Shown here piece after piece: positions 5,451-6,644 of a stretch of DNA of 6,644 nucleotides. The stretch is from Nitrososphaerales archaeon TH5895 (GTDB lineage: Archaea > Thermoproteota > Nitrososphaeria > Nitrososphaerales > Nitrososphaeraceae). The stretch spans positions 1 to 6,644 of the forward strand of contig JAATVS010000267.1 in the NCBI GenBank assembly GCA_014523695.1. Reading direction: 5' to 3'. Within the stretch, counting starts at the first letter, position 1. Each line of letters begins with the position of its first letter. The notes under the pieces were generated by a model. The model was not told the origin of the DNA, ran no database searches, and saw only the letters and a program-made list of their open reading frames with translations. Both the position numbers and the translations under genes were made by a program.

Positions 5451-5481
5451 ATTAAGAATTGTGAATCGCCATTTGGTCAAC

Positions 5482-5500
5482 AAGTCTTTTAGGAAGACTT
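5482..5500 (-). terminator. short hairpin over the stop codon of the DUF1059-like gene
   Basis: The arms aagtctt (5482-5488) and aagactt (5494-5500) are complementary over 7 bp with a 5-base loop. The stop codon (5489-5491) falls in the loop. It may help termination or mRNA stability; weak evidence. Confidence 0.3.
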
Positions 5501-5674
5501 TATCGGATTACGAAAATGATCCAAAATCTTAGACACTTCCTCTTTCGAAGTCTCTTCAGTATATCCGTGTATTTCTATTCCGTGCTTCATAGCGTTGGCA
5601 AGCAGTTCTTCTTCTATTTCGTCACACATTGTATGCGTGCATACGGGGTCGTCAGCTTCTTTACAATTCAGCAT
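5489..5674 (-). CDS. DUF1059-like small cysteine/histidine protein
   Basis: This 61-residue acidic protein resembles the DUF1059 family of predicted small metal-binding proteins. It has an N-terminal Cys cluster (Cys4, Cys12, Cys17), then the helix EIEEELLANAMKHGIEIHGYTEE, matching the family pattern of E-E-E-L followed by spaced His residues in H...HG. A polar C-terminal helix follows. Zinc or another metal could be bound by the Cys and His residues; no function is known. The ATG at 5674 is the only ATG in the frame, and a TGA stop closes the frame 24 bases upstream. The start lies exactly where the decayed plus-strand membrane-protein gene begins, so its promoter must lie inside that remnant. 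It may itself be a fragment. Confidence 0.6.
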   Translation of the reverse strand: MLNCKEADDPVCTHTMCDEIEEELLANAMKHGIEIHGYTEETSKEEVSKILDHFRNPIKSS

Positions 5675-6157
5675 CCAGCATTCGCAGGAATTCTTTCAGG
5701 CATCATATTTGGGGTTGCTTTTCTACCTGTAGCAAGAACTTTGCGAAAAGTAGTATTATCAGAAAATATATGATAATAGCAGCATATGGATTTGTTCTTT
5801 TTTACATAGCTGGTTCTGCCATGGCTGCGCAGGCATATCTCCTTACGGTATTGTTTCTGTCTCTTCTGCAGGGATATCTTGTTATTTGATATACATAGAC
5901 ATTTATTCTTCCGCAGTTACTGTTTCCCAAGATGCAGCACTACGTCTTTCCATTAGAAAGTCCTTAACCGAGTAATCAGAATTTTTACATAGTATGGGTT
6001 CAGCTTATATGGAACAGGAATTACAGTCAACTTTCCTGAAGATTGCAAAGGAACATTTGAAGGTGATGACAGAAAGACTGGTGTTGAAGTATCTATGACA
6101 GACGGTGATATCAAAGAGTACTTGGAAATGGTGATGTATGGGATCCATAAGTCATGA
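5672..6157 (+). pseudogene. decayed membrane-protein gene, 5'-truncated with multiple frameshifts
   Basis: A single protein can be read only by switching frames. Frame 2 gives PAFAGILSGIIFGVAFLPVAR up to about 5745. A shift within gcgaaaagtag (5744-5752) leads to SSIIRKYMIIAAYGFVLFYI then AGSAMAAQA, to about 5834. A second shift gives SPYGIVSVSSAGISCYLIYI then DIYSSAVTVSQDAALRLS and IRKSLTE. TAA at 5973-5975 interrupts, but the same frame continues SEFLHSMGSAYMEQELQSTF. A third shift at about 6075 gives TGVEVSMTDGDIKEYLEMVM and ends at TGA 6157. This matches my memory of a multi-copy Nitrososphaeria membrane protein: several helices, then a YSSAV.VSQD..LR.SIRKS linker and a cytoplasmic helical tail with an ETGV...D.KEYL motif. 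The N-terminal helices are missing. Three shifts plus a nonsense codon mean it is not functional. Confidence 0.8.
5703..5711 (-). promoter_or_regulatory. candidate TATA box of the DUF1059-like gene
   Basis: On the minus strand it reads CAAATATGA, about 33 bases upstream of the ATG at 5674, giving a leader of only a few bases. It lies within the decayed membrane-protein gene, so it would be a promoter acquired from former coding sequence. Position-based evidence only. Confidence 0.25.
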
Positions 6158-6216
6158 CATTTTGATATCTTGATATGATGATGGCTAGTCTGTTAGGCAG
6201 GAATGATGAGGATAAT

Positions 6217-6236
6217 GATCACGACCGTGTGTGATC
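6217..6236. terminator. small hairpin between the decayed gene and the BNR-repeat gene
   Basis: The arms gatcac (6217-6222) and gtgatc (6231-6236) are complementary with an 8-base loop. They lie between two converging transcription units, 54 bp beyond the stop of the minus-strand BNR-repeat gene. There is no T-tract; low confidence. Confidence 0.3.
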
Positions 6237-6289
6237 GACCTATCTCCTCGTCAAAACTAGCAAACTATGAACAATTTCTTCCATCCATT

Positions 6290-6644
6290 CTATCCCTCCT
6301 CTTCTCCCTCAACTGCTTCTCCAATAGTTCCATTAGTTGCTAATTTCAATATAGGTCCAAATGTTTCTCCATTATCATTACTAACTCTCATAACCGGTAT
6401 TTCATCAGTCTGATTTGTTTCCCACCAAGTGGCTACCACACTCTCTCCATCTGAGTCTAGTTCTACTCTCTCTGAATCTGAATCAGTTGTATTGCTGAGA
6501 TTAATTTTGTCAGCGAAACTTGCGCCTCCGTCAGTAGACACCCTAAACAACACTTCATTATTGCCATTCGCTGTGTTATTACTCCACCATGCTACATAGA
6601 CATTATCGTCTGTGATAAGAGGAGGTGCTTGTCGAAACGTGGTG
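6290..6644 (-). CDS. BNR/sialidase-like repeat protein, C-terminal part (runs off the right edge)
   Basis: The frame is open from the right end of the window to the TAG at 6292-6290, giving 117 residues; the true start lies outside. At least two copies of a beta-propeller-type repeat are visible. Each has an aromatic strand (YVAWWSNN; VATWWETN) followed by an Asp-box-like turn (RVSTDGGASF; RVSNDNGETF), as in sialidase/BNR repeats, where the S.D.G..F motif closes each blade. The C-terminus is acidic (EAVEGEEEG). Large families of such repeat proteins, usually secreted and often auto-annotated as exo-alpha-sialidase, occur in Nitrosocosmicus-type archaea. Sialidase activity should not be assumed. 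No catalytic residues can be judged from this part. Confidence 0.8.
   Translation of the reverse strand, partial: TTFRQAPPLITDDNVYVAWWSNNTANGNNEVLFRVSTDGGASFADKINLSNTTDSDSERVELDSDGESVVATWWETNQTDEIPVMRVSNDNGETFGPILKLATNGTIGEAVEGEEEG

Noticed and set aside
5516..5889. Two overlapping plus-strand small genes with an ATGA overlap at 5770-5773
   Set aside because: The ATGA looked like translational coupling of two small membrane proteins, but the segments join across frames into one larger protein that continues to 6157, so they are pieces of a pseudogene. The 5' part of the first frame is only antisense to the DUF1059-like gene.

Overview
The window looks like a chromosomal accessory segment of an ammonia-oxidising archaeon of the Nitrososphaeria (Thaumarchaeota), most like the low-GC Nitrososphaerales (Nitrosocosmicus-type). 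This is an inference from several signs: an F420-dependent LLM oxidoreductase, a secreted collagen-like protein, a BNR/sialidase-like secreted repeat protein, small zinc-ribbon and DUF1059-like proteins, AT-rich DNA, TATA-type promoters and very short or absent leaders. No rRNA, tRNA, CRISPR array or intact mobile element was seen.

Left part (1-2253, all minus strand). Two tandem YnfA/UPF0060 small membrane proteins overlap by 4 bp with a TTG start. Upstream of them are a small muconolactone-isomerase-like (ferredoxin-fold) protein with its own nearly leaderless promoter, and a secreted protein with 15 uninterrupted Gly-X-Y collagen triplets. A 22-bp sequence, 20/22 identical, occurs both in front of the YnfA pair and in front of the collagen gene.

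Middle (2254-3459) is about 1.2 kb without a convincing intact gene. It holds a weak minus-strand small ORF, two inverted repeats, and a plus-strand open frame of about 163 codons broken by one TGA and without a usable start after it. This looks like the remains of a gene I do not recognise.

Right-centre (3460-5311) has a two-gene plus-strand operon (DUF4760-like protein, then a zinc-ribbon protein 14 bp downstream). A tiny two-helix membrane protein on the minus strand follows, then a divergent LLM-class F420-dependent oxidoreductase with a leaderless-type promoter.

Right end (5312-6644): a strong AT-rich hairpin lies between convergent genes. Beyond it are a DUF1059-like small protein on the minus strand and a clearly decayed membrane-protein gene (5672-6157), readable only by joining three frames across three frameshifts and one nonsense codon. 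The C-terminal part of a BNR/sialidase-like repeat protein runs off the right edge. The genes do not form one pathway. The mix of cell-surface proteins, small membrane proteins, tiny conserved hypotheticals and gene remnants is typical of a variable region.
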